Below, in pieces: positions 38,405 through 46,582 of a DNA stretch of 64,000 nucleotides. The stretch is from an uncultured Cyclobacteriaceae bacterium (GTDB lineage Bacteria > Bacteroidota > Bacteroidia > Cytophagales > Cyclobacteriaceae). Position numbers and translations under genes: made by a program. The stretch is from contig CALSPM010000002.1 of NCBI GenBank assembly GCA_943788235.1, positions 657,983 to 721,982 of the forward strand, read 5' to 3'. Position 1 is the stretch's first letter, and every line of letters begins with the position of its first letter. A model generated the notes under the pieces. The model worked only from the letters and a program-made list of their open reading frames with translations. It searched no databases and was not told where the DNA came from.

Positions 38405-39202
38405 TTACTTATAATCTTTACTAAATTTGATGTTTTTGTAATCCACTAAGGCGCAAGCGGCATGTCCAAAAAACATTTGCGCTTCGAGCTTCAGCGGCAG
38501 TTGATCTTTGTCTGCAGAAATCCATGCTGTAATGGGGGCTTCACCTTTAAAAATATCATTCTGAGGTAAAATGGGTTGCACCTTGTGTGCCATTCGCTTC
38601 CCAACCTTAGATTTTAGTAATTTTTTACCTTTATAGACCAGGCCAAAATCATAAAAAATCTCATCATAGAAGGCCTTAAACCTGATGGTATCGCTTGGAT
38701 TTAATCCATTAAAATCTATATTTCTCAATTTAAGGTATCCACTCATTAAGTCATACATCTCACCTTGATAATCAAAATACTGGGTTGGTTTTTTCTTTTC
38801 TTTTCTAACCTTATCTACCTTAATTCGATGTGCCTTTTTATCAAAATAAACTTCATCTCGACGGGTATACCTACCCTCCTCTATGTCCGAATAAGATGCT
38901 AAAGGCAGTAAATCTGACTTTTCTATGAAAGCTCCCCAAGTATCATTCACTCGGGTAAACAAACTCAGAAAACCTGCCGTTTGGCCTGATACCTCTACCT
39001 GATAACAGTCCTCATCATAAACAACCGTATCTAACACTTGTAGTGAAGCGGATCCTACCATAAACCAACCATAATTCAAATTGAATTTTAATTGCTCTCC
39101 TGAAATAAAATTATGCACAGATGACAATTCTTCAATTGCTGTCTGGGCCATAGTACAAGTACCCATGAGTCCTAAAAAAAAAATAATATGAATTCTCATC
39201 AA
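38405..39202 (-). CDS. DUF3108 domain protein, exported
   Basis: 265-aa protein with a signal peptide (MMRIHIIFFLGLMGTCTMAQ). The mature part matches DUF3108: GEQLKFNLNYGWFMVGSASL, EVSGQTAGFLSLFTRVNDTW, LPLASYSDIEEGRYTRRDEV, and PITAWISADKDQLPLKLEAQ near the end. The family is expected to fold as a beta-barrel-like envelope protein; its function is unknown. It lies 31 bp upstream of the TPR gene and may share its transcript. Confidence 0.82.
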   Translation of the reverse strand: MMRIHIIFFLGLMGTCTMAQTAIEELSSVHNFISGEQLKFNLNYGWFMVGSASLQVLDTVVYDEDCYQVEVSGQTAGFLSLFTRVNDTWGAFIEKSDLLPLASYSDIEEGRYTRRDEVYFDKKAHRIKVDKVRKEKKKPTQYFDYQGEMYDLMSGYLKLRNIDFNGLNPSDTIRFKAFYDEIFYDFGLVYKGKKLLKSKVGKRMAHKVQPILPQNDIFKGEAPITAWISADKDQLPLKLEAQMFFGHAACALVDYKNIKFSKDYK

Positions 39203-39256
39203 CCTAAATAAATATTAACATCCCAATCAAAAACCTATATCTCCTTTAAAGCTAAG

Positions 39257-40069
39257 TTAAACAGCAACGTTATTTTCTCTCAATGCCGCGTTTAGTGATG
39301 TTTTCTTGTTAGTACTCGCTTTTCTTTTACCAATGATCATCGCACAGGGTACGTTAAATTCGCCTGCAGGGAATTTTTTCAGATAAGAACCAGGTATCAC
39401 TACAGAACGCTCAGGTACATAGCCCTTGTGCTCTACAGGCTCACTACCCGTCACATCAATGATCTTGGAGCTAGCGGTCAGCACCACATTGGCGCCAAGC
39501 ACCGCTTCTTTACCTACCCGAATCCCTTCTACCACAATACATCTAGAACCTACAAAGGCATCATCTTCTATGACGACTGGTGCAGCTTGTACAGGCTCTA
39601 AGACCCCACCGATACCTACCCCTCCACTCAGGTGTACATTTTTACCTATTTGAGCACAACTCCCTACTGTCGCCCAGGTATCCACCATGGTACCTTCATC
39701 TAAATAGGCCCCAATATTGACATAAGAAGGCATTAAAATACAACCCTTGCTAATGAATGATCCATATCTAGCCACCGCATGTGGCACGACCCGAACACCC
39801 AGCAAGTCATATCCCGATTTCAATTTTATTTTATCATGAAATTGAAAGGGTCCTACTTCGATGAGTTGCATTTTCATTAAAGGGAAATATAAGATCACAG
39901 CCTTCTTAAGCCATCCATTTACTTGCCATCCCCCGTTCACGGGCTCCGCAATTCTTCGGCGTCCGATATCAAGATCATCCACCACCGTTTTGATGGCAAG
40001 AATAACCTCTTTCTCATTTAGCAACGTCCTATCTACCCAAGCATTCTCTATTAATTTTTCTAAATCCAT
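39257..40069 (-). CDS. dapD: 2,3,4,5-tetrahydropyridine-2,6-dicarboxylate N-succinyltransferase
   Basis: 270-aa left-handed beta-helix acyltransferase of the succinylase route to meso-diaminopimelate. N-terminal helices precede hexapeptide repeats; the diagnostic blocks are VRVVPHAVARYGSFISKGCI, MPSYVNIGAYLDEGTMVDTW, VHLSGGVGIGGVLEPVQAAP and CIVVEGIRVGKEAVLGANVV. With lysA 1.5 kb away it covers two steps of DAP/lysine synthesis. Confidence 0.97.
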   Translation of the reverse strand: MDLEKLIENAWVDRTLLNEKEVILAIKTVVDDLDIGRRRIAEPVNGGWQVNGWLKKAVILYFPLMKMQLIEVGPFQFHDKIKLKSGYDLLGVRVVPHAVARYGSFISKGCILMPSYVNIGAYLDEGTMVDTWATVGSCAQIGKNVHLSGGVGIGGVLEPVQAAPVVIEDDAFVGSRCIVVEGIRVGKEAVLGANVVLTASSKIIDVTGSEPVEHKGYVPERSVVIPGSYLKKFPAGEFNVPCAMIIGKRKASTNKKTSLNAALRENNVAV

Positions 40070-40510
40070 AAACGATAGTATTATTATCTCTTCTTAATGT
40101 TCAAGTCTTTCATCTTAACCTATAAAAAGTTAAAATAACTCTATTGCGAATCTAACCCCCCTTTTTATTTTAGCAATGATTTGATCAATTAATATAGATT
40201 AAATCTATGAAATAGATGATTAATTAAGTTCATTTATTCTGTATTTTGAAAAAATAATCGAATCAAAACTAATCCAAAACCCGTACCAAAATAGGAGCAA
40301 TATTGAATAATTTATGCTTTCTTTGAAGCGCACTTAACCCATTGAACGGCATTCTTTCACGCCTATATTTACTTTCATTACCAGAGTTCCATTCATTTTG
40401 CTATGCTTAAAATACCTCAAAAAAAAGCTAACCAATAACATTAAATATAATTTATAAATCATTGATATATAGTTAACTATGATATTATTTTTATATTTAA
40501 CTAAATTAAT

Positions 40511-40528
40511 TTTTAGATTAATCTAAAA
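40511..40528. promoter_or_regulatory. DtxR/MntR-type operator palindrome
   Basis: TTTTAGATTAATCTAAAA is a perfect 18-bp palindrome. It resembles the DtxR-family consensus TTAGGTTAnCCTAA. It is flanked by TAACTAAA (40498-40505) and TTTAGTTA (40530-40537), and the -7 box TAGCTTTG begins 8 bp downstream. Binding there would block the promoter, as expected for metal-dependent autorepression of dtxR-feo. Confidence 0.75.
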
Positions 40529-40535
40529 GTTTAGT

Positions 40536-40543
40536 TAGCTTTG
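40536..40543 (+). promoter_or_regulatory. -7 promoter box of the dtxR-feo operon
   Basis: TAGCTTTG fits TAnnTTTG. The ATG of the first gene begins only 5 bp after the box, which puts the start codon at or near the transcript's 5' end. Confidence 0.55.
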
Positions 40544-40547
40544 CTTT

Positions 40548-41219
40548 ATGGAAAATTCTCTCAGTCTCACTGAAGAAAACTATATTAAGGCAATTTTTCA
40601 AATAGGAACTACACCAGAGTCTAATGTCTCTACTAATGCTTTGGCCGATAGTTTACAAACGAAGCCTGCCACGGTCAGCGACATGATCAAGAAGCTTTCT
40701 TACAAAAAATTAATTTTTTATGAAAAATATAAAGGAGTTGCGTTGTCGGAATCAGGCTCAAAAGAGGCTTTAAAAATCATAAGGAAACATAGATTATGGG
40801 AAGTTTTTTTGGTTAATCACTTAAATTTTAAATGGGATCAAGTGCATGAAATTGCTGAACAACTGGAACATATTAAGTCTTCCGAACTGGTCAATCGATT
40901 GGATGATTTTCTTGGGAATCCAACGATTGATCCACATGGGGATCCGATACCCGATGCCAAAGGTCGAGTCCAGTTAGGTCCTTCGAAATTGTTATCAGAA
41001 ATGACATCTCATGAAAAAGGGATTATCGTTGGCGTGAAGAATGAGGACCCCCTTCTTTTACAGCATTTAGATAAAATAAATATCCGATTGGGATTACAAA
41101 TTGAAGTAACAGAGGTAAATGATTTTGATCAATCCATGCAAGTGAAGTTGCCCGATTTAGGTATTATTTTTCTTTCCAAAAAAATTACTTCTCAAATATT
41201 AATTACCAAAAATTCATGA
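40548..41219 (+). CDS. Metal-dependent transcriptional regulator, DtxR/MntR family
   Basis: 223-aa repressor that binds DNA when loaded with Fe(II) or Mn(II). Winged helix about 1-65 (LTEENYIKAIFQIG, NALADSLQTKPATVSDMIKK), dimerisation domain about 66-140 with IIRKHRLWEVFLV (His81), EIAEQLEHIKS (Glu104, Glu107, His108) and DPHGDPIPDAKG, then an SH3/FeoA-like C-terminus. The ExxEH set resembles MntR (DtxR has Cys at the first place), but the MntR residues Asp8/Glu11 are Asn11/Lys14 here. It heads a four-gene iron operon; the ATGA overlap couples it to the next gene. Confidence 0.92.
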   Translation: MENSLSLTEENYIKAIFQIGTTPESNVSTNALADSLQTKPATVSDMIKKLSYKKLIFYEKYKGVALSESGSKEALKIIRKHRLWEVFLVNHLNFKWDQVHEIAEQLEHIKSSELVNRLDDFLGNPTIDPHGDPIPDAKGRVQLGPSKLLSEMTSHEKGIIVGVKNEDPLLLQHLDKINIRLGLQIEVTEVNDFDQSMQVKLPDLGIIFLSKKITSQILITKNS

Positions 41220-42295
41220 GCCTGTTTTTAGAAATGAAACAATTATTTGCTGCAATGCCCCCCCTACTTAATATAGGCTATGTGCTCTTGATTTTTTCAA
41301 TACTTTTAGTTGTGTTTATTCTCAAAAAACATCAATATTCACTGCGATGGGTTCTCCCTTTTAAAAACAAAGAAAAATCTATCACGGAAGATTTACTCAA
41401 ACAGCTCTATCACGTCGCCTCAAGTGGAAGGACGACGGACTTCAAGATGCTTTCAGGAGCCTTGAAAATATCCGAACGAAAAATATTGAAAATCGTTGAA
41501 TCAATGACTCAAAATGGGCTGATTAAAATATCTGGCAGTCATGTAACCCTAACAGAAACAGGAAAAAACTATGCCCTGAGCATCATAAGGATTCATAGAT
41601 TATGGGAAAAGTATCTTTCAGAAAAAACCGGTTTTGACAAATCCCTCTGGCATGATCTAGCAGAGACCAAAGAGCATCAATTATCAAATGAAGAAGTTGA
41701 GCAGCTTTATGAAGAGCTAGGGAGGCCTCGATTTGATCCGCATGGCGATCCTATTCCTACTGCTTTAGGTGAAATGATTTCAGAGACGGGTACTTCGATT
41801 GCAGAAATTCCAAAAGATACGATTGCGAAAATCATACATATTGAAGATGAGCCTAGATCGATATATCGCCAGATCATCAAAGAAAAATTACACATCGGTG
41901 CTCATGTGAAAATACTGGCCTCTGAAAATCATCATATTATTTTTGAGTCCGAAGGACACTCTATCCAATTATCCACGGTCGTAGCTAGCAATATTCAAGT
42001 AGTGCTTTTGAAGTCACGAGAAGTATACGAAGAAGGCAAAGTGCGTCTTTCTAGTTTGACCGAAGGGGAACATGCAACAATTTTAGGTATTTCTACCGAA
42101 TGTAGGGGTGCCAACCGACGCAGACTACTAGATCTAGGCTTCATTAAAGGCACTTTGCTCACCTTAGAATATATGGGGCCTAACCAAAACCCAAGAGCTT
42201 ACCGACTCCGAAATACTTTAATTGCCTTGAGAAATGATAAAGCTGATTTCATCCTGATTGAAAAAACCCAATATGACAGAACTGGAAGCTTGTGA
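41216..42295 (+). CDS. Membrane-anchored DtxR-like protein fused to FeoA
   Basis: 359-aa protein with three parts. Residues about 17-38 are a single membrane helix (LLNIGYVLLIFSILLVVFIL). Residues about 55-250 are a DtxR-like module: winged helix (LSGALKISERKILKIVESMT), IIRIHRLWEKYL (His127), LAETKEH (Glu150, Glu153, His154) and DPHGDPIPTALGEM. Residues about 275-350 are FeoA (LTEGEHATILGIS, NRRRLLDLGFIKGTLLTLEY). FeoA-type domains assist FeoB. The anchor would hold the DtxR-like part at the membrane beside FeoB, so it may sense metal or gate FeoB rather than act as a free repressor. Confidence 0.85.
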   Translation: MSLFLEMKQLFAAMPPLLNIGYVLLIFSILLVVFILKKHQYSLRWVLPFKNKEKSITEDLLKQLYHVASSGRTTDFKMLSGALKISERKILKIVESMTQNGLIKISGSHVTLTETGKNYALSIIRIHRLWEKYLSEKTGFDKSLWHDLAETKEHQLSNEEVEQLYEELGRPRFDPHGDPIPTALGEMISETGTSIAEIPKDTIAKIIHIEDEPRSIYRQIIKEKLHIGAHVKILASENHHIIFESEGHSIQLSTVVASNIQVVLLKSREVYEEGKVRLSSLTEGEHATILGISTECRGANRRRLLDLGFIKGTLLTLEYMGPNQNPRAYRLRNTLIALRNDKADFILIEKTQYDRTGSL

Positions 42296-43028
42296 TTCAT
42301 GTGTGCTGAATAATTCAGCCCAACTATTGAAGCTGGGCATTAATGTAGAGAATGCTGACTATGTGATTGCCTTGGCTGGCAACCCCAATACAGGTAAAAG
42401 CACCGTCTTCAATGCCCTTACTGGACTTAAGCAGCATACCGGCAATTGGCCTGGGAAAACCGTTATCCGTGCAGAAGGAGGCTATCGCTATCAGGATCAT
42501 AAAATGAAGTTGATTGATCTGCCAGGAACCTATTCCTTATTATCTACTTCACAAGATGAAGAAATCGCAAGGAATTTCATCCTCTTTGGAAAACCTGATG
42601 TAACCATCATTGTAGTCGATGCTGCCAGAATAGAAAGAAATCTCAATTTAGTTTTACAAATACTCGAAATCACAGATCGCGCCGTACTTTGCCTCAATCT
42701 TATGGATGAGGCGCTCAGGCATCATATTGATATCGATGAACGAACCTTAAGCAAAGAACTGGGTATTCCCGTCATTAAATGCAGTGCCATTAAGAAGCAA
42801 GGTATCTCAGAATTGATCAGTACGGTACATCAAGTGGCCACGCGGCAAATAATCTGTAAACCTCACCGCATCAAAGGGCTCCCAAAATCTGCCCAAAAAA
42901 TGGTAGATAAATTAGATAAAAAAATAAGAAAAAACTATCCCGGGCTACCCAACAGCAGATGGGTTGCCATCCGACTCTTAGATGCAGATGCAGATATTAT
43001 TAAAGCACTTAAAAATGGTGATTTTTAA
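42273..43028 (+). CDS. feoB: FeoB N-terminal GTPase part (split ferrous iron transporter)
   Basis: About 251 aa: the G domain and part of the GDI domain of FeoB. G1 GNPNTGKSTVFNALTG, the G2 region TGNWPGKTV, G3 DLPGTYSL, G4 NLMDEA and G5 SAIKKQGI are intact; the GDI helices end at RLLDADADIIKALKNGDF. I start at ATG 42273 (MTELEACDSC); a TTG five codons upstream is less likely. A TAA stops the frame where FeoB normally continues, and the membrane part resumes in the same frame 9 bp later. Confidence 0.92.
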   Translation: MTELEACDSCVLNNSAQLLKLGINVENADYVIALAGNPNTGKSTVFNALTGLKQHTGNWPGKTVIRAEGGYRYQDHKMKLIDLPGTYSLLSTSQDEEIARNFILFGKPDVTIIVVDAARIERNLNLVLQILEITDRAVLCLNLMDEALRHHIDIDERTLSKELGIPVIKCSAIKKQGISELISTVHQVATRQIICKPHRIKGLPKSAQKMVDKLDKKIRKNYPGLPNSRWVAIRLLDADADIIKALKNGDF

Positions 43029-43037
43029 ATCATTAAC

Positions 43038-44453
43038 ATGAAAAACAAAGATACACAAGACCTCTTGGATCTGGCCTCTGAACTCAGATGGGAAGTTGGG
43101 GAAAACTTTCATGATACTTTGGTCGAAGGTATTTATACTGATGCTGCTCAGATTGCCCAAAAGACAGAAATTAAGATAGGAGAACCCAATCCTTATAGTT
43201 TTGAAAGAAAATTAGATCGAGTACTTACCAGTAAAAAATACGGCTTCCCCATAATGATTCTAATCCTTTCGATCATTTTATGGCTGACGATTCAAGGAGC
43301 AAATTATCCATCTGGCTTATTGGCGAGCTTCTTTTTAGAGTTTCTTCATCCCATACTGAAGACAGGAGCTTTCCAATTAGGTCTTCCTTGGTGGTTGGAT
43401 GGTTTTCTCATCGACGGAGTCTACTTGGCCTTGGGTTGGGTCATCTCGGTGATGCTTCCCCCTATGGCCATCTTCTTTCCCATGTTTACCTTGCTCGAAG
43501 ATTTTGGTTATTTGCCCAGAGTGGCTTTCAATCTCGATTCATTATTCAAAAAGTCTGGTGCACATGGTAAACAAGCCCTCACTATGAGCATGGGATGGGG
43601 TTGTAATGCTGCAGGCGTAGTTGCTACTCGTATCATTGACAGCCCAAGAGAACGACTCATTGCCATTATTACTAATAATTTTTCACTCTGCAATGGCCGA
43701 TGGCCCACCCAAATATTGATCGCTACTATTTTTATCGGCGCCTTGGTACCCGATGGTTTTTCATCTATTGTAGCCAGTATAGCCGTCATTGGTATCGCTC
43801 TTTTAGGTGTCGGGTTTACTTTTTTATCCTCTTGGATATTATCAAAAACCTTATTAAAAGGAGAAGTCTCCACTTTTGCCTTAGAATTACCTCCTTACCG
43901 TCCTCCTAATCTCTGGACCACCCTTTATACTTCATTGATTGATCGAACTTTAATCGTATTATGGCGGGCCATGGTCTTTGCGGGGCCTGCAGGTGCCATC
44001 ATCTGGTTGATTTCCAATATTTATGTGAGTGATTTAAGCTTGGCCAACATTACCATTGATTGGATAGATGATTTTGGGCTATTTTTTGGCTTGAATGGAG
44101 TCATCTTACTGGCCTATGTGGTGGCCATTCCTGCCAATGAAATTGTCATTCCCACTATTTTGATGCTTACCGTTGCCCGCCTAAATCTCATGGGTGCAGG
44201 CGACGGCGTCATGTTTGAGTTAGAATCGACAACAGAAACTGCTACCTTGCTGCACGCGGGAGGTTGGACCCTGCTCACAGGCATTAATTTAATGTTCTTT
44301 AGTCTGCTCCATAATCCATGCAGTACGACTATTTATACCATATACCAGGAAACTAAAAGCTGGAAATGGACAACATTTGCAAGTATCATGCCGGTGATTT
44401 TAGGCTTTTTGGTTACCTTTTTGGTTACACAAATTTGGCAATTATTCCATTGA
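43038..44453 (+). CDS. feoB: FeoB C-terminal membrane part (split ferrous iron transporter)
   Basis: 471-aa continuation of FeoB. It begins with the end of the GDI domain ([20 protein letters not shown]), then FeoB-associated membrane segments: [40 protein letters not shown], the conserved [29 protein letters not shown] and [11 protein letters not shown]. Together with the preceding ORF it makes a full FeoB of about 725 aa. Both parts lie in the same frame separated by one TAA. No typical small Cys-rich protein follows. Confidence 0.93.
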   Translation: MKNKDTQDLLDLASELRWEVGENFHDTLVEGIYTDAAQIAQKTEIKIGEPNPYSFERKLDRVLTSKKYGFPIMILILSIILWLTIQGANYPSGLLASFFLEFLHPILKTGAFQLGLPWWLDGFLIDGVYLALGWVISVMLPPMAIFFPMFTLLEDFGYLPRVAFNLDSLFKKSGAHGKQALTMSMGWGCNAAGVVATRIIDSPRERLIAIITNNFSLCNGRWPTQILIATIFIGALVPDGFSSIVASIAVIGIALLGVGFTFLSSWILSKTLLKGEVSTFALELPPYRPPNLWTTLYTSLIDRTLIVLWRAMVFAGPAGAIIWLISNIYVSDLSLANITIDWIDDFGLFFGLNGVILLAYVVAIPANEIVIPTILMLTVARLNLMGAGDGVMFELESTTETATLLHAGGWTLLTGINLMFFSLLHNPCSTTIYTIYQETKSWKWTTFASIMPVILGFLVTFLVTQIWQLFH

Positions 44454-44574
44454 ATGATGGTTTTGAAAATAACGAAGTGCCTTTCCCCATTGCTCAAAAT
44501 AAAAAACCATGGCGGCTAATTTGCCTTGACATTGAGCATAAAACCCTACATATCACCTATCTTACAGTCATAAA

Positions 44575-45942
44575 ATGAATATACATCAAGACACTATTGT
44601 TGCCTTGGCCACCGCCCCGGGTATCGGTGCGATCGGTATTATTAGAATTTCTGGTACTGCTGCTTTTCCTATCGTCAACACATTATTTCCAAGTAAGGAC
44701 CTAAATATTCAAAAAACACATACCATACATTACGGGCATTTATTGAAAAAAAATCAAATTCTTGATGAGGTAGTAGTCTCCTTGTTCAAAGGCCCCCAGT
44801 CTTATACCAAGGAAGACGTCATTGAAATCTCATGTCATGGATCTCCTTACTTACTCCAAAAAGTCATTGAAGCACTAATAGATGGAGGGGCTCGATTGGC
44901 CAAACCTGGTGAATTTACCCAAAGGGCCTTCCTCAACGGGCGATTTGATTTGGCTCAGGCAGAGGCAGTGGCAGATCTGATTGCTTCAGAGAATGAAACC
45001 GCACATCAAGCAGCGATCAATCAAATGCGGGGAGGATTTTCCGACGAAATCAAAAAACTAAGAGAAGAATTGATCCATTTTGCCTCCATGATCGAGCTAG
45101 AACTTGATTTTGGTGAAGAAGATGTAGAATTTGTCAATCGCGAAGAACTCAAATCATTGGTTGAGAAAATCCAAGGAGCAATCCAAGGATTGATCGAAAG
45201 CTTCAGCTTAGGAAACGTCATCAAAAAAGGCATACCCACGGTAATCGCCGGTAAACCCAATTCAGGCAAATCTACCCTACTAAATGCCTTGCTCAATGAA
45301 GAAAAAGCCATCGTCTCGGACATCCCAGGTACGACTCGAGATTTTATTGAAGATGAAATTATTTTGGCAGGCATCGCCTTTCGATTTGTAGATACGGCAG
45401 GCATCCGGCCTACCCTAGATCAAGTAGAGGCCATGGGTGTCGCTAGAACACATACCAAAATGCGGGAAGCTTCTATCCTGCTCTATATGGTAGACCTTCA
45501 AAATGACAGCTTATCTGCTTATCAGGAACAATTGTCCTCCTTGGAGCAGCAAGAAGTCCCTTTCATCATCGTAGGTAATAAGCTGGATCAAGCAGACCCA
45601 AATTTAAAAATGCATGTCCAAGCTCATGATCGGGCAGTCTTAATCTCTGCAGCTTCTAAAACCAATCTCGAGGGATTGAAAAACAAACTGATTGATGTCC
45701 TAGATCTGTCTCAATTTAAAAATAGCAATACCATCGTGACCAATGTGCGTCATTATGAGGGGTTGATGCAAACGAAAATAGCCCTTCAAAAAGTATTGCA
45801 AGGTATCGCCGATGGTATTACCCATGATTTTCTGGTAGCCGACATTCGACAATCATTACATGCCTTAGGAGAAATCACTGGCGAAATTACTACAGATGAT
45901 TTACTTGATAATATATTTTCTAAATTCTGTATCGGGAAGTAA
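44575..45942 (+). CDS. mnmE: tRNA modification GTPase MnmE (TrmE/ThdF)
   Basis: 455-aa enzyme that, with MnmG, installs the cmnm5 group on U34 of certain tRNAs. N-terminal folate-binding domain (DTIVALATAPGIGAIGIIRI, PGEFTQRAFLNGRFDLAQAE), helical domain and an inserted G domain (AGKPNSGKSTLLNALL, DIPGTTRDFIED, DTAGIR, GNKLDQAD, SAASKTN). The universal C-terminus FSKFCIGK is intact. The accessory island begins just after its stop. Confidence 0.97.
   Translation: MNIHQDTIVALATAPGIGAIGIIRISGTAAFPIVNTLFPSKDLNIQKTHTIHYGHLLKKNQILDEVVVSLFKGPQSYTKEDVIEISCHGSPYLLQKVIEALIDGGARLAKPGEFTQRAFLNGRFDLAQAEAVADLIASENETAHQAAINQMRGGFSDEIKKLREELIHFASMIELELDFGEEDVEFVNREELKSLVEKIQGAIQGLIESFSLGNVIKKGIPTVIAGKPNSGKSTLLNALLNEEKAIVSDIPGTTRDFIEDEIILAGIAFRFVDTAGIRPTLDQVEAMGVARTHTKMREASILLYMVDLQNDSLSAYQEQLSSLEQQEVPFIIVGNKLDQADPNLKMHVQAHDRAVLISAASKTNLEGLKNKLIDVLDLSQFKNSNTIVTNVRHYEGLMQTKIALQKVLQGIADGITHDFLVADIRQSLHALGEITGEITTDDLLDNIFSKFCIGK
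45921..45942. other. Candidate island attachment site at the mnmE 3' end
   Basis: The end of mnmE (TTCTGTATCGGGAAGTAA, encoding FCIGK and stop) is the same gene position that SGI1-type genomic islands use as attB in other bacteria. Foreign-looking DNA starts right after it. I found no second copy of this sequence in the window, so an attR is not shown. Confidence 0.35.
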
Positions 45943-46035
45943 GTGCTTTTCTTTTAGTAAGCTAAATACTTCTTATTGTGTGTTTTAAGCCATTTATTTT
46001 CTTTTTACTTATCACTAGTTTTCCTTTTATTCCTA

Positions 46036-46087
46036 TATATTTGTTGCTAATTTGTTGCTAATAAAAATAAATTTGTTGCTAGCAACA
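46036..46087. repeat. TTTGTTGCTA repeats and a 14-bp palindrome
   Basis: TTTGTTGCTAA occurs at 46040-46050 and 46051-46061; a third TTTGTTGCTA at 46072-46081 runs into its own inverted copy, forming the perfect palindrome TGTTGCTAGCAACA (46074-46087). A TATATTTG box (46036-46043) overlaps the first copy. This looks like iterated protein-binding sites, for example of the excisionase-like protein encoded next to them or of a recombinase. Confidence 0.6.
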
Positions 46088-46113
46088 GATTTATAGAGTA
46101 AAGGAGAAATTAT

Positions 46114-46158
46114 GCTACATCAGGCTACATCAGGCTACATCAGGCTACATCAAGCTAC
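46114..46158. repeat. 10-bp tandem repeat, unit GCTACATCAG
   Basis: Three exact units, one with a single change (GCTACATCAA) and a partial fifth (GCTACA) run up to the start codon of the Zn-ribbon/HTH gene. The array occupies the leader, so copy number could alter translation or binding. Confidence 0.75.
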
Positions 46159-46160
46159 AA

Positions 46161-46505
46161 ATGAGTAGCAACATCAGAATTGAAAAGACTTGTTTGTATT
46201 GCGCTGAATTCTTCATCGCAAAGACCACTGTAACCAAGTACTGCTCGGACAACTGCGCTAAACGAGCTTACAAGAAACGTAAGCGACAAGAAAAGCTCCA
46301 GACCATTGACACCTCATCCTCTACACCTTCAGTTAAGAGCTCTCAATCAAAAGACTTTCTAAGTATTCAGGACACTTGTAAGCTATTAGGTACAAGTCGT
46401 TGGACAATCTATCGTATGATAGATAGAAATCAATTGACTGCCTGTAAACTTGGCAGACGCACTATAATAAGGAGAACAGAAATCGATAAACTATTTAGGG
46501 CATGA
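46161..46505 (+). CDS. Zn-ribbon plus MerR/excisionase-like helix-turn-helix protein
   Basis: 114-aa protein. N-terminal zinc-ribbon-like part: CLYCAEFF and YCSDNCAKRAYKKRKR (four Cys). After a Ser/Thr linker comes an excisionase-type HTH: DFLSIQDTCKLLGTSRWTIY, RMIDRNQLTACKLGRRTIIR. Proteins like this accompany integrases of mobile elements in Bacteroidota and act as directionality factors or repressors. No integrase is in this window, so the element is incomplete or the integrase is elsewhere. Confidence 0.8.
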   Translation: MSSNIRIEKTCLYCAEFFIAKTTVTKYCSDNCAKRAYKKRKRQEKLQTIDTSSSTPSVKSSQSKDFLSIQDTCKLLGTSRWTIYRMIDRNQLTACKLGRRTIIRRTEIDKLFRA

Positions 46506-46582
46506 AAGTAACATTAAGACAAAGGTGTATGTCGTCAAATAAAAGTGGACTTTTTCAGATATAAATTAAGCGAGTGTTGATA

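Larger units (their letters stand above)
40070..40547. other. Long control region between dapD and the DtxR/Feo operon
   Basis: 478 bp without an ORF. It holds several small palindromes: TAGATTAAATCTA (40195-40207), ATAGTTAACTAT (near 40474-40485) and the strong DtxR-type site at 40511-40528. The first resembles the main site, so it may be an upstream operator or serve dapD. The rest is featureless AT-rich DNA. Confidence 0.5.

Noticed and set aside
44366-44578. 70-aa ORF overlapping the end of feoB
   Set aside because: Most of it is a shadow of feoB; the non-overlapping part has no recognisable features and lacks the cysteines of the usual Feo-linked small proteins.
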